A DNA stretch of 64,000 nt from the NCBI RefSeq assembly GCF_000024025.1, contig NC_013131.1, positions 6,510,001-6,574,000 of the forward strand, in the 5' to 3' direction. The translations under genes were made by a program, and so were the position numbers. The notes below the pieces were generated by a model that worked only from the letters and a program-made list of their open reading frames with translations, was not told where the DNA came from and searched no databases. Within the stretch, counting starts at the first letter, position 1. Every line of letters starts with the position of its first letter. Origin of the DNA: Catenulispora acidiphila DSM 44928. GTDB taxonomy: Bacteria > Actinomycetota > Actinomycetes > Streptomycetales > Catenulisporaceae. Below, in pieces: positions 1-9,161 of the stretch.

Positions 1-1005
1 CAGCGTCTCCTCCTCCCGAGCCGTCACCAGAAGGGTCGTCACCGGGGACTCGCGCCAGGCCACCAGCCGCTCCTTGATGCGCTCGGGTGGGCCTACCAGG
101 GAGATCTCGTCGGCGAAGGCGGTGGGGACGGCCATGACGGCTTCGTCGCGTTTGCCGTCGAGGAAGAGTTCTTGGATGTGGTCGGCTTCGGCTTCGTAGC
201 CCATGCGGACCATGAGGTTCTTGTGGAAGTTGGCGCCCTTGGCGCCCATGCCGCCGACGTAGAAGGCCAGGGCGCCCTTGATGGGCCAGAGGGCTTGTTC
301 GATGTCGTCTTGGGCGGCGCCGGTGAAGGCCAGGTGGACCATGGCGGTGATCTCGAAGCCGTCTTTGGCGCCGGCGATCTGGTCGGCGTAGACCTCGGGG
401 CGTTCGGGGACGTAGTAGAGGGGGAGCCAGCCGTCGGCGATTTCGGCGGTCAGGGCGACGTTTTTGGGGCCCTCGGCGCCGAGGATGATCGGGAGGTCCT
501 TGCGCAGGGGGCGCAGGTTGGTGCGCAGCGGCTTGCCCAGGCCTGAGGAGTCCGGGCCCTGATACGGCAGCGGGTAGAACTCGCCGTCGTTGGTGACCGT
601 CTCGCGGCGCAGCACCTTGCGGATCACCTCGACGTACTCGCGCGTACGGGCCAGCGGCTTCGGGTACGGCCGGCCGTACCAGCCCTCGACCACCTGCGGT
701 CCGCTCAGCCCGAGCCCCAGGATCACGCGGCCTCCGGACAGGTGGTCCAGCGTGATGGCGCTCATGGCGGTGGCGGTGGGCGTGCGCGCCGCCATCTGCG
801 CGATGCCGGTGCCCAGGCGGATGCGGCTGGTCGAGACGGCCAGGTACGCCAGCGGCGTGAACACGTCCGAGCCCCAGGACTCGGCGGTCCACACCGAGTC
901 GAAGCCGAGGTCCTCGGCGTACCGCGCCAGGCCGACCCAGTCATACTCGGGCGGCTTGGAGGCCCAGTAGCCGAGTTGGAGGCCGAGCTTGAGGTCCGCG
1001 GTCAT
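1..1005 (-). CDS. LLM-class F420-dependent oxidoreductase, 3' end cut off by the window
   Basis: The frame opens at an ATG (1005-1003) preceded by a GAGGAG ribosome site and stays open to base 1, giving 335 residues. The TIM-barrel luciferase-like family is usually about 340 residues, so only a few C-terminal residues are probably missing. Family features seen: an N-terminal LGLQLGYW strand, a central TLDHLSGGRVILGLG segment, and LGAEGPKNVALTAEIADGW near the middle. Known members use reduced F420 or FMN to reduce or oxidise small organic substrates in the cytoplasm; the substrate cannot be told from sequence. It is probably monocistronic, with a 99-base gap to the next leftward gene. F420 rather than FMN is inferred from the family. 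Confidence 0.85.
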   Translation of the reverse strand, partial: MTADLKLGLQLGYWASKPPEYDWVGLARYAEDLGFDSVWTAESWGSDVFTPLAYLAVSTSRIRLGTGIAQMAARTPTATAMSAITLDHLSGGRVILGLGLSGPQVVEGWYGRPYPKPLARTREYVEVIRKVLRRETVTNDGEFYPLPYQGPDSSGLGKPLRTNLRPLRKDLPIILGAEGPKNVALTAEIADGWLPLYYVPERPEVYADQIAGAKDGFEITAMVHLAFTGAAQDDIEQALWPIKGALAFYVGGMGAKGANFHKNLMVRMGYEAEADHIQELFLDGKRDEAVMAVPTAFADEISLVGPPERIKERLVAWRESPVTTLLVTAREEETL

Positions 1006-1020
1006 GAGGGCTCCTCGACA

Positions 1021-1064
1021 CAGAAGACGGAAGACAGAAGATGCAGAAGATGCAGAAGACACAG
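1021..1064. repeat. Short purine-rich direct repeats upstream of the LLM oxidoreductase
   Basis: Imperfect tandem copies of an eight- to nine-base unit of the type CAGAAGAyG lie between the oxidoreductase start and the preceding gene. They fall in the untranslated leader of the leftward transcript, just upstream of its ribosome site. The tract looks like slippage-generated sequence; no function is evident. Confidence 0.4.
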
Positions 1065-1104
1065 AACTAGAACACGTTATAGTAGCCGGACGGCAGAATG
1101 CAGC

Positions 1105-1932
1105 CTACGGGTGGTCGCCGCTGGTCGCCAGAGGCGAGACCTCGCGCCATGCCTCCTGCCGGAGGACCCAGCCCGACTCGTGGAAGATCTGCTTCACGGT
1201 GGCACGAAGGTCGGCGTCAGCGCGCGCCTTGGCGATCCAGTCTTGTGGGGAGTCGAACAGCGCGCGCAGGCGTGGCGAACGCTCCAGCAACTCAGCGAGC
1301 AGCGCTTCCTGTGCGCCGGGAACGCGTGGCGTCCCGTCCCGCGCGGCGAGCACCCCTGCGGCGTTGACGTACAGATACGCGGTGTCCACGCGCTCCCCCG
1401 ACGGCAGCGTCATATCAAACTCCGCACCCGACAACAGAACCCTGTGATACCGCGGGAGTTCGGTGTCGTCCACGGCGCAAAGCTGGTCGGCGTCCAGGAA
1501 AGTCAGCACGACGTCGGCCGTGCTGTCCGGGTCGGCGAACGGGGAGTTGGCGACGTATCCGTTGAGCGCCACATGTGCCGAGACGCCGACACCGAGCCCC
1601 GACACGCGCAGCGGCGTCATCGGGACGACGGCGGGCAGGCCGAGGCGAGTCAGCTTGTGATGCAGCTGGGCTGGTGCGGCGTTGGAACCGACGGCGATCA
1701 GCGGATGGCGTTCGCTGGTCGGCGGCGAGTCGAGGTCGGCGAGTACGTCGTCCAGGCTGCAAGCTGGGTTCGTGTCCTGATGTACGCGCCAGCGCCCGAT
1801 CGGCTCGGCAGTCGGCGTCATCCGCAGCAGCTGCGTCCCGCTGAGCAGCGCGGGCCCATCGACGACCCGACCGGGATAGCTCAACGGATCGAGCGCCGGG
1901 ACGCCGTCCATCCCGAGCGCCGCCAAACTCAC
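1105..1932 (-). CDS. Hypothetical protein with a possible gamma-glutamylcyclotransferase-like fold
   Basis: The 275-residue product starts at a GTG (1932-1930) that overlaps the TGA of the upstream membrane-protein gene in a GTGA junction, so the two are probably translationally coupled. The only recognisable feature is HPLIAVGSNAAPAQL near residue 78, which resembles the YGSN loop of the gamma-glutamylcyclotransferase/AIG2 fold. No catalytic residue assignment is safe. There is no signal peptide or membrane segment, so it should be cytoplasmic. Coupling to a membrane protein could mean a shared role, but none is known. An upstream ATG-like extension is possible but would run far into the neighbour. 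Confidence 0.7.
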   Translation of the reverse strand: MSLAALGMDGVPALDPLSYPGRVVDGPALLSGTQLLRMTPTAEPIGRWRVHQDTNPACSLDDVLADLDSPPTSERHPLIAVGSNAAPAQLHHKLTRLGLPAVVPMTPLRVSGLGVGVSAHVALNGYVANSPFADPDSTADVVLTFLDADQLCAVDDTELPRYHRVLLSGAEFDMTLPSGERVDTAYLYVNAAGVLAARDGTPRVPGAQEALLAELLERSPRLRALFDSPQDWIAKARADADLRATVKQIFHESGWVLRQEAWREVSPLATSGDHP

Positions 1933-2423
1933 CAATTCCGCCCCCGCGCGTTCGCCAGCATCACCGCGAACGGCGGGATGATCGCCGCCACCACGCTCAT
2001 CCCGATCGCCAACCCCGGCGAGAACAGCCGCACGACCGTCCACGCGAGGACGAACAGCACCAGGCACGTCCCCATCATGATGAAGTACACCTGCTCGCGC
2101 GTGTGCTGCGACCAGGGCGCACGCTGCTCAGGCGCGTCGTCGGGCTCCTCAACGGGACGATACGGCGGAATATCGCGCCCCGGCTGCCAATGCGGACCCT
2201 GACGAATGTGCCGCATAACGACGATCGCATCGACCAGCGCCACAAACCCGACCACCGCGCAGAAAACGATGAAGCCCACCGCATGCTGCGTAACGAAGAA
2301 GACAACCCCGCCGATCGCGCTGGCCACCCCGATCAGCGCCATGGTCAGCCGCATACGCAGCGGACTGCGCGCATGCATCGGCTCATCCCCGCTACGGATC
2401 CGATGCGGATCGAACCTGGTCAT
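1929..2423 (-). CDS. Small integral membrane protein of unknown function
   Basis: The ATG at 2423 follows a good GAGAGGAG ribosome site and gives 164 residues; a longer reading to 2495 lacks such a site. Two hydrophobic segments lie near residues 28-75 and two more near 115-160, separated by a polar, proline-rich loop. The C-terminus is short and basic. The sequence resembles small actinobacterial DUF-type membrane proteins, but I do not recognise the family with certainty. It precedes and overlaps the gene at 1105-1932. Confidence 0.7.
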   Translation of the reverse strand: MTRFDPHRIRSGDEPMHARSPLRMRLTMALIGVASAIGGVVFFVTQHAVGFIVFCAVVGFVALVDAIVVMRHIRQGPHWQPGRDIPPYRPVEEPDDAPEQRAPWSQHTREQVYFIMMGTCLVLFVLAWTVVRLFSPGLAIGMSVVAAIIPPFAVMLANARGRNW

Positions 2424-2639
2424 CGCACTCCTCTCTTCCAGAGTAATGCCCGCCCCACCCCCGAGAACATCACCGACACGGGAGGCAGGTGGCACAGCAG
2501 ACCCTCCCGCCGCAGCTCACGAGCGAGATGCCCGACCAGAGGCGCCAGGCACTAGACACCAGACCTGCCTGGTACCCGCCGCGATCACAGCCAACCAGCG
2601 GGGCGCCGGCGGGAGTCGCCACCATTCGCTGCATGGGGA

Positions 2640-3200
2640 AGAGGCTCCGCCCGAGCCAGCCACCACCAAGGCTGATCGATCGCATCCGACAGCACCAACT
2701 CGCCACCGCCGGCGCCCCGCACATGCCAGAGGCAGCCCCCGCACCACAGCCGCACGAAACCGCCTCTCGCCACCGCCGGCGCCCCACACATGCCAGAGGC
2801 AGCCCGCACCACAATCGCGCGAAACCGCCCCACAGCACCACTCACCAGACCGCCAGCCGCAAAGGCGAGAGCTCCGCCCGAGTTAGCCAGCGCCCGGGCT
2901 GGTCGATCGCATCCCGCAGCACCAACTCGCCACCACCGCCGCCCGCACACGCCAGAGGCGGCCCGCGCACCACAGCCGCGCGAAACCGCCCCACAACATC
3001 ACTCACCAGCCCGCCAGCCGCCAGCCACCAGCCGCCAGCCGCGAAGGCGAGAGCTCCGCCCGAGTTAGCCAGCGCCCGGGCTGGTCAATCGCATCCCGCA
3101 GCACCAACTCGTCACCACCGCCGTGCCCCGCACATGCCAGAGGCGGCCCGCGCACCACAATCGCGCGAAACCGCCCCACAGCACCATCCGCCCGGCTGGC
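2640..3200. repeat. Degenerate tandem repeat tract between uvrB and the membrane-protein gene
   Basis: About 820 bases (2424-3246) contain no convincing gene. Inside them lie four copies of a roughly 75-base core that includes CACATGCCAGAGGC and CGCGAAACCGCCCCA (about 2700-2768, 2768-2850, 2921-3000 and 3101-3190). Three are joined to a second shared block containing GCTCCGCCCGAG and CAGCGCCCGGGCTGGTC; two such blocks, at 2871 and 3053, are exactly 182 bases apart. Long open frames on both strands are compositional, with no family similarity and no ribosome sites. It reads as a locally expanded intergenic repeat. Confidence 0.75.
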
Positions 3201-3246
3201 GGGCGATCAACCAGCAGCCCGAGCCGTGCTGCCAGCCCAGCTCCCG

Positions 3247-5358
3247 TTACAAAGCCGCCTGCATCGCCCGCAGCTCCTTCTTCAGCTCGCCGATCTCGTC
3301 GCGGAAGCGGGCCGCGAGTTCGAATTGCAGCTCCGCTGCCGCGGCGTGCATCTGCTGCGAGAGGTCCTCGATCAGGCCGAGGAGTTCCTCGGCGGGCTTG
3401 CCGGCCACGTCCAGGGAGCGCATGGTGCCCTTCGACGCCACGCCGGGGACCGGGGCCTTGCCGCGGGACTGCTGGCGGCCGGAGCCGCCGAGGAGTTCGG
3501 CGGTGTCGGCGTCCTCGCGGGCGAGGAGGTCGGTGATGTCGGCGATGCGCTTGCGGAGGGGTTGGGGGTCGACGCCGTTGGCTTCGTTGTAGGCGATCTG
3601 CTTGTCGCGGCGGCGGTTGGTCTCGTCGATGGCCAGCTTCATGGAGGGGGTGATGGTGTCGGCGTACATGTGGACTTCGCCGGAGACGTTGCGGGCTGCG
3701 CGGCCGATGGTTTGGATCAGGGAGCGGCCGCTGCGCAGGAAGCCCTCCTTGTCCGCGTCGAGGATCGCCACCAGCGACACCTCGGGGAGGTCCAGGCCTT
3801 CGCGCAGGAGGTTGATGCCGACCAGGACGTCGTACTCGCCGAGCCGGAGTTCGCGCAGGAGCTCCACGCGGCGCAGGGTGTCCACCTCGGAGTGCAGGTA
3901 GCGGGTGCGGACGCCGCGTTCGAGGAGGTAGTCGGTCAGGTCCTCGGACATCTTCTTGGTCAAGGTGGTGACCAGGGAGCGCTCGTTGCGCTCGGCGCGG
4001 GCCTGGACCTCGGCGACCAGGTCGTCGATCTGGCCGTGCGTCGGCTTGAGGACCACCTGCGGGTCGACCAGGCCGGTCGGGCGGATGATCTGCTCGACCG
4101 GGCTCTTGGAGGTCTCCTCGCCCTGCTTGCCCAGCTCGTACGGGCCCGGCGTCGCCGAGAGGTAGACGGTCTGCCCGACGCGCTCCTCGAACTCCTCCCA
4201 CCGCAGCGGGCGGTTGTCGATCGCCGAGGGGAGCCGGAAGCCGTGCTCGACCAGCGTGCGCTTGCGGGAGGCGTCGCCCTCGTGCATCGCGCCGATCTGC
4301 GGGACGGTGACGTGCGACTCGTCGATGACCAGCAGGAAGTCTTCGGGGAAGAAGTCGATCAGGGTGGAGGGCGGGGAGCCCGGCTCGCGGCCGTCGATGT
4401 GCCGGGAGTAGTTCTCGATGCCGGAGGTGAAGCCGACCTGGCGCATCATCTCCAGGTCATAGGTGGTGCGCATGCGCAGCCGCTGCGCCTCCAGCAGCTT
4501 GCCCTGCTTCTCCAGCTCGGCGAGGCGGTCGGCCAGTTCGGTCTCGATGCCGCCGAGCGCGCGCTCCATGCGGTCCGAGCCGGCGACGTAGTGCGTGGCC
4601 GGGAAGACCCGCAGTTCCTCGTCGACGGTCAGGATCTCGCCGGTCACCGGGTGCAGCGTCATCAGGCGCTCGACCTCGTCGCCGAACATCTCGATGCGGA
4701 CCGGGTGCTCCTCGTAGACCGGGAAGATCTCGACGGTGTCGCCGCGCACCCGGAACGTGCCGCGGGTGAAGGCCAGGTCGTTGCGCGCGTACTGCATGTC
4801 CACGAAGCGGCGCAGCATCTTGTCCCGGTCGTGCTCCTCGCCGACCCGGATCTGCACCGAGCTCTTGAGGTACTCCTCCGGCGTGCCCAAGCCGTAGATG
4901 CAGGACACCGTGGAGACCACGACCACGTCGCGCCGGGTCAGCAGCGAGTTGGTGGTGGAGTGCCGCAGCCGCTCGACCTCCTCGTTGATCGAGGAGTCCT
5001 TCTCGATGTAGGTGTCGGTCTGCGGGACGTACGCCTCGGGCTGGTAGTAGTCGTAGTAGGAGACGAAGTACTCCACCGCGTTGTTCGGCAGCAGCTCGCG
5101 GAACTCGTTCGCCAGCTGCGCGGCCAGCGTCTTGTTCGGCGCCATGACCAGCGTCGGGCGCTGGAGCTTCTCGATCAGCCAGGCGGTGGTGGCCGACTTG
5201 CCGGTACCCGTGGCGCCCAGCAGCACCACGTTCTGCTCCCCGGCCTCGATCCGCCGGGTCAGCTCGGCGATGGCCGCCGGCTGGTCGCCGGCGGGCTGAT
5301 AGTCGCTGACGACCTCGATCGGGGCGACGGTGCGGGTGAGTTCGGACAGAGGACGCAT
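3247..5358 (-). CDS. uvrB: Excinuclease ABC subunit B
   Basis: This 703-residue protein is the damage-verification helicase of nucleotide excision repair. It is loaded by UvrA, opens the helix around a lesion and recruits UvrC. Seen in the sequence: Walker A GATGTGKS at residues 48-55, the damage-probing beta-hairpin region [20 protein letters not shown] near residue 100, DEAD-like and helicase C motifs such as [16 protein letters not shown] near 520, and a C-terminal UVR coiled segment that contacts UvrC. Length is slightly above the E. coli protein. It starts at ATG 5358 with no ribosome site; the promoter placed 8 bases upstream predicts a leaderless message. The gene is divergent from the hydrolase at 5406. 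Confidence 0.98.
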   Translation of the reverse strand: MRPLSELTRTVAPIEVVSDYQPAGDQPAAIAELTRRIEAGEQNVVLLGATGTGKSATTAWLIEKLQRPTLVMAPNKTLAAQLANEFRELLPNNAVEYFVSYYDYYQPEAYVPQTDTYIEKDSSINEEVERLRHSTTNSLLTRRDVVVVSTVSCIYGLGTPEEYLKSSVQIRVGEEHDRDKMLRRFVDMQYARNDLAFTRGTFRVRGDTVEIFPVYEEHPVRIEMFGDEVERLMTLHPVTGEILTVDEELRVFPATHYVAGSDRMERALGGIETELADRLAELEKQGKLLEAQRLRMRTTYDLEMMRQVGFTSGIENYSRHIDGREPGSPPSTLIDFFPEDFLLVIDESHVTVPQIGAMHEGDASRKRTLVEHGFRLPSAIDNRPLRWEEFEERVGQTVYLSATPGPYELGKQGEETSKSPVEQIIRPTGLVDPQVVLKPTHGQIDDLVAEVQARAERNERSLVTTLTKKMSEDLTDYLLERGVRTRYLHSEVDTLRRVELLRELRLGEYDVLVGINLLREGLDLPEVSLVAILDADKEGFLRSGRSLIQTIGRAARNVSGEVHMYADTITPSMKLAIDETNRRRDKQIAYNEANGVDPQPLRKRIADITDLLAREDADTAELLGGSGRQQSRGKAPVPGVASKGTMRSLDVAGKPAEELLGLIEDLSQQMHAAAAELQFELAARFRDEIGELKKELRAMQAAL

Positions 5359-5365
5359 GGTTTAG

Positions 5366-5388
5366 AGATTACGCGGCGCCTCTGACAA
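5366..5388 (-). promoter_or_regulatory. RecA-independent DNA-damage promoter (PafBC-type) of uvrB
   Basis: Read on the minus strand, the sequence is TTGTCAGAG, then eight bases, then TAATCT. This fits the actinobacterial RecA-NDp/PafBC motif (TTGTCRGTG-N8-TAnnnT) with one mismatch. The -10 ends 8 bases before the uvrB ATG, so transcription should begin at or next to the start codon. No LexA box (GAAC-N4-GTTC) is visible. Confidence 0.8.
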
Positions 5389-5405
5389 GCGCCGACAATC
5401 ACCCC

Positions 5406-6113
5406 ATGCCTCCCACGCCACTCCTGATCATGGTCCACAGCCCGCTGGTGGGTCCGGCGACCTGGCAGCCGGTCGCGCGGCTGCTGCACGGCCGGCACGA
5501 CGTCATGGTGCCGAGTCTGCACGGCATCGCCGCCGGTCCCGGACCGTACGCGCGCCGTATCGCCGAGGTAGTCGCCCGAGACGCCCGTGACACGCATGCT
5601 GACGAGATCGTCCTGATCGGCCACAGCGGCGCCGGCGCGTACCTGCCCGCCATCGTCGACGCCGTGGACGAGTGCGTGATCGGTATCGCCTTCGTCGACG
5701 CCCAGCTCCCCCGCCCGGGACTGAGCGACTTCGACGCCTCCCCGCCGGACTTCCGCGAAGCCCTGACCGCGATGGCGCAGGACGGAATGCTCCCGCCGTG
5801 GGACCGATGGTTCCCTCCGGAGGTACTGACAGAGCTGATTCCTCAAGCAGAGCAACGCGAAGCGTTCCTGTCCGAACTCCATCCGATCGCGCTGGCCTAC
5901 TTCCAGGAGCCGGCTCCGCGCACCGAGTCCTGGTCGGCGACGCAGTGCACGTACCTCCAACTCAGCGAGAGCTACACATACCAAGCCGACCGCGCCGAAG
6001 CCCTCGGCTGGCCCACGACCCGCCTGGCCGCCGACCACCTCTCGCTGGTCACCGACCCCGAGCCCGTCGCCGACTTCCTGTCAGAGTTCGCGCGGACGCT
6101 TGCCAACAGCTGA
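5406..6113 (+). CDS. Alpha/beta hydrolase
   Basis: The 235-residue protein carries the nucleophile elbow GHSGAG (Ser near residue 77) in a typical alpha/beta hydrolase order, and a C-terminal AADHLSLVTDP segment supplying the likely catalytic His. The acid residue probably sits between them. An oxyanion strand MVHSPLVG is near residue 10. There is no signal peptide, so it should act in the cytoplasm on an ester, lactone or amide that cannot be predicted. It starts at ATG 5406 without a ribosome site; a -10-like GACAAT at 5394-5399, six bases before the ATG, suggests this transcript too may be leaderless. It is divergent from uvrB with only 47 bases between them. Confidence 0.85.
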   Translation: MPPTPLLIMVHSPLVGPATWQPVARLLHGRHDVMVPSLHGIAAGPGPYARRIAEVVARDARDTHADEIVLIGHSGAGAYLPAIVDAVDECVIGIAFVDAQLPRPGLSDFDASPPDFREALTAMAQDGMLPPWDRWFPPEVLTELIPQAEQREAFLSELHPIALAYFQEPAPRTESWSATQCTYLQLSESYTYQADRAEALGWPTTRLAADHLSLVTDPEPVADFLSEFARTLANS

Positions 6114-6145
6114 TCCCTGCTCAATACTGCGCACTAGCGCGCGCC

Positions 6146-6161
6146 AGCGGTCTAGACCACG
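6146..6161. promoter_or_regulatory. DasR-responsive element (dre) before the hexosaminidase
   Basis: AGCGGTCTAGACCACG matches the core of the Streptomyces DasR operator (GGTCTAGACCA), a 16-base palindrome. It lies 51 bases upstream of a beta-N-acetylhexosaminidase start. DasR is a GntR-family repressor that releases such sites when glucosamine-6-phosphate rises, so placement before a chitobiose-degrading enzyme makes biological sense. Regulator presence in this genome is inferred. Confidence 0.85.
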
Positions 6162-6212
6162 CACCTTTCGCTCAAAACCAAGCACCGCTCCCCTAGTGAA
6201 CCGGGCAGGTCC

Positions 6213-8543
6213 ATGCGATCCCTCCGAATCCTTCCGGCGGCAGCCCTCGTAGCCGCCGTCGTCCCCGTCACCATGGCCGCGTCGCCACCCACGGCGCACG
6301 CCGCCACCGGTACGCCGCAGACGATCCCCGCCGTCCGCACGTGGTCCGCCGGCTCCGGCTCCTTCTCTTGGAGCACGGCCAGCCGCGTCGTCATCAACCC
6401 GACCTATGCCTCGCAGCTGCAAGGCGACGCGAACACCTTCGCCGCCGATCTGTCCGCGCTGGAAGGGCGCACGGTCGGCGTCGCGCAGGGCACCGCAGGT
6501 CCCGGCGACATCGCCCTGAACCTGGGTGGCAGCCAGCCGACCGAGGGCTACACCATGACCGTCGGCAGCAGCATCTCGATCCAGGGCAGCACCACCACCG
6601 GCGAGTTCTGGGGCACCCGCAGCGTGCTGCAGCTGCTGCATCAGGGTTCGACGATCGCGGCCGGCACGGCAACGGACTCCCCCGACAAGTCCGAGCGCGG
6701 GCTGATGCTGGACACCGGGCGCCGGTTCTTCGATGTGGCGTTCGTGGAGAACCAGATCCGCGAGATGTCCTACCTCAAGATGAACTATCTGCACCTGCAT
6801 CTGTCGGACACCTACGGCTTCCGGCTGGAGAGCACCACGCACCCGGAGATCACCTCCGCGCAGCACTACTCCAAGCAGGACATCGCGGCCATCATCGCGC
6901 TGGCGAAGCAGTACCACGTGACCGTCGTCCCGGAGATCGACCTGCCCGGGCACATGGACGCGATCCTGTCCGCCGAGCTGGGCATCGGCCACGACTACCG
7001 GCTCAAGGACAGCAGCGGCAACGCCAGCAGCAGCTACATCGACCTGACCATCCCCGGCGCCCGGCAGCTGATCAGCGACCTGATCACCGAATACGAGCCG
7101 CTGTTCACCACCAGCTCGTACTGGCATCTCGGCGCTGACGAGTACGTCACCAACTACGGCTCCTACCCGCAGCTGCTCACCTACGCCCACCAGAACTACG
7201 GCGCCAACGCCACGGCGAAGGACACCTTCTACGGCTTCGTCAACTGGGCCGACGGCATCGTGCGCGCCGGCGGCAAGACGATGCGGATGTGGAACGACGG
7301 GCTGAAGTCCGGCGACGGCACGATCACCGTCAACCCGGACATCATCGTGGAGTACTGGAGCAACACCGGTCTGTCCCCGCAGCAGGTCGTCAACGCCGGG
7401 CACACCATCGCCAACGAGGCGTACACGCCGACCTACTACGTCTACGGCGGCGCCAAGCCGAACACGACGTCCATGTACGAGTCCTGGAACCCGGACCTGT
7501 TCGACGGCTCGACCACCATCACCAACGGCGCCGCGAACCTGGGCTCCCTGATCCACGTCTGGTGTGACAACCCCGGCGCCGAGACCGAGGACCAGACCGC
7601 CGACGGCATCAAGTACCCGCTGCGCGACCTGGCGCAGATGACGTGGAACAGCCCCAAGCTGGTCCCGACCTACGCCGCGTTCGTCCCGATCATGGACGCC
7701 GTCGGCCGCAATCCGCTCTACCCGAAGCCGTCCATCGCCGGCGACCTCGCGCAGGGCAAGCCGACGACCGCCTCCAGCGTCGAGACGCCGAACTTCCCCG
7801 CCGCCGAGGCCACCGACGCCGACCTGAGCACCCGCTGGTCCAGCCAGTACGCCGACCCGACCTGGCTGCAGGTGGACCTGGGCTCGGTGCAGACGGTCAA
7901 CCGCGTGGTGCTGGCCTGGGAGGCGGCGTACGGGAAGAACTACCAGATCCAGCTGTCGAACGACGGCACGACCTGGACCACCGTCGCCACGCGCGCCAAC
8001 GGCACCGGCGGCACCGAAACGCTGACGTTCGCCGACGCCACCGGCCGCTACCTCCGCATGTACGGCACAGCGCGCGGCACGCAGTACGGCTACTCGCTGT
8101 GGGAGTTCGAAGCCTTCGACGACGCGAGCGGCCCGGTCCGCGGCACCCACACCGTCAGCACCGGCGGCCAGGCGCTGGACGACCCCGCCAGCTCCACCGC
8201 GACCGGCACCCAGCTCATCACCTGGGCCCTGCACGGCGGCACCAACCAGCAGTGGACGTTCACCGAGCAGCCCGACGGCTCCTACCAGATCACCAACGGC
8301 GCCTCAGGCCTGTGCCTGGACGTGACCGGCAGCTCCACGGCAGCCGGCGCGGCGGTGATCCAGTGGACCTGCGCGGGCACCGCGAATCAGCACTGGAACA
8401 TCACACCGCTGTCCGGCGGCGGGTACACGATCGCCTCGGTGAACAGCAACCTGCTGCTGACCACGGCCTCCACGGCGAACAACGCGCTGGTGACGCAGCA
8501 GACCAACAGCGGGAGCGCGTTGCAGCACTGGTCGATCAACTAG
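6213..8543 (+). CDS. Secreted beta-N-acetylhexosaminidase (GH20) with F5/8C and ricin-type lectin domains
   Basis: The 776-residue exoenzyme should release terminal N-acetylglucosamine from chitooligosaccharides or glycans outside the cell. A signal peptide covers residues 1-30 (ending AHA). A GH20 N-terminal domain (about 40-160) is followed by the catalytic TIM barrel (about 160-490), with the substrate-assisted catalytic pair Asp309-Glu310 in HLGADEY. A discoidin/F5-8C-like carbohydrate-binding domain follows (about 512-640), then a beta-trefoil ricin lectin (about 645-776) with QQWTF, NQHWNI and LQHWSI motifs. The upstream dre site predicts induction by amino sugars. The following GNAT gene is convergent, only 4 bases from the stop. 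Confidence 0.95.
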   Translation: MRSLRILPAAALVAAVVPVTMAASPPTAHAATGTPQTIPAVRTWSAGSGSFSWSTASRVVINPTYASQLQGDANTFAADLSALEGRTVGVAQGTAGPGDIALNLGGSQPTEGYTMTVGSSISIQGSTTTGEFWGTRSVLQLLHQGSTIAAGTATDSPDKSERGLMLDTGRRFFDVAFVENQIREMSYLKMNYLHLHLSDTYGFRLESTTHPEITSAQHYSKQDIAAIIALAKQYHVTVVPEIDLPGHMDAILSAELGIGHDYRLKDSSGNASSSYIDLTIPGARQLISDLITEYEPLFTTSSYWHLGADEYVTNYGSYPQLLTYAHQNYGANATAKDTFYGFVNWADGIVRAGGKTMRMWNDGLKSGDGTITVNPDIIVEYWSNTGLSPQQVVNAGHTIANEAYTPTYYVYGGAKPNTTSMYESWNPDLFDGSTTITNGAANLGSLIHVWCDNPGAETEDQTADGIKYPLRDLAQMTWNSPKLVPTYAAFVPIMDAVGRNPLYPKPSIAGDLAQGKPTTASSVETPNFPAAEATDADLSTRWSSQYADPTWLQVDLGSVQTVNRVVLAWEAAYGKNYQIQLSNDGTTWTTVATRANGTGGTETLTFADATGRYLRMYGTARGTQYGYSLWEFEAFDDASGPVRGTHTVSTGGQALDDPASSTATGTQLITWALHGGTNQQWTFTEQPDGSYQITNGASGLCLDVTGSSTAAGAAVIQWTCAGTANQHWNITPLSGGGYTIASVNSNLLLTTASTANNALVTQQTNSGSALQHWSIN

Positions 8544-8547
8544 CGCG

Positions 8548-9009
8548 TCAGAGGTCGAAGGCGTACCGGTTCAGCGTCCGCCCGGGAATCGAACCCGAAG
8601 GCACGACGCCCACGCGCACGCAACCCATCGCCTCGTAGAACGGCTCGGCGTGGGGGTCCGCATCCAGCATCAGGGTGCGGATCCCGACGCCGCGAGCGAC
8701 ATCGGCCATATGGCGGAACAGCGCACGCCCCACGCCCTTGCCGATCCTGTCGGGATCGACGAACAGGCTTCCCAGCTCCCCGTGCGGCGGCTCCCCCTCC
8801 AGCGACGCCACGGCGACGACGAGTCCTCCGGCCTCGGCGACCGTGATCCGCGAGGGGGCGATCTGGTCGGGGTGGATCGTGAGCTCCGCCCGGCAGCTCT
8901 CCATGAACTCTTCGCTATAGCCCCAATGGGCTTTCGAGCGCATGACGAGCTCCGTGAGCGCGTCGGTCTCGTCGGGGCGCGCCGACCGGAACGTCAGATC
9001 CGAACTCAT
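8548..9009 (-). CDS. GNAT-family N-acetyltransferase
   Basis: This 153-residue protein has the GNAT layout. FRSARPDETDALTEL forms the first strand and helix, a central LGSLFVDPDRIGKGVGRALF segment contains the acetyl-CoA pyrophosphate loop (Q/R-x-x-G-x-G/A, here RIGKGVG), and MLDADPHAEPFYEAMG is the C-terminal beta-alpha unit typical of the fold. Cytoplasmic; the acceptor is unknown. It starts at ATG 9009 and is transcribed toward the hexosaminidase, ending 4 bases from that gene's stop. It is divergent from the secreted protein at 9162. Confidence 0.9.
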   Translation of the reverse strand: MSSDLTFRSARPDETDALTELVMRSKAHWGYSEEFMESCRAELTIHPDQIAPSRITVAEAGGLVVAVASLEGEPPHGELGSLFVDPDRIGKGVGRALFRHMADVARGVGIRTLMLDADPHAEPFYEAMGCVRVGVVPSGSIPGRTLNRYAFDL

Positions 9010-9075
9010 GGCTCACACCTTACGTTCAGCGCGCGCCACCCCTGCTGATCGTGCTGTGTTTTTCTCGGGTCCACC

Positions 9076-9126
9076 TTGGATTCTGCTTGGAAAAGCTCGA
9101 CTGGGTGCCCGGATTTGAGAGATAAC
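9076..9126 (+). promoter_or_regulatory. Shared upstream element, copy A
   Basis: Three blocks, TTGGATTCTGCTTG (9076), GCTCGAC (9095) and TTGAGAGATAAC (9115), recur with identical spacing (19 and 39 bases) before the paralogue at 12528. The sequence between the blocks has diverged, so the blocks look selected. They are probably promoter and operator sequences. The ribosome site AAGGAGTACCT-GTG follows. Confidence 0.7.
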
Positions 9127-9161
9127 TCTCGGGCATCCTCGCCCCCTCGAAAGGAGTACCT

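Noticed and set aside
3226-5385. 719-residue frame opposite uvrB
   Set aside because: Antisense to a certain gene, with no family match.
5359-5405. LexA box between uvrB and the hydrolase
   Set aside because: No GAAC-N4-GTTC pattern is present.
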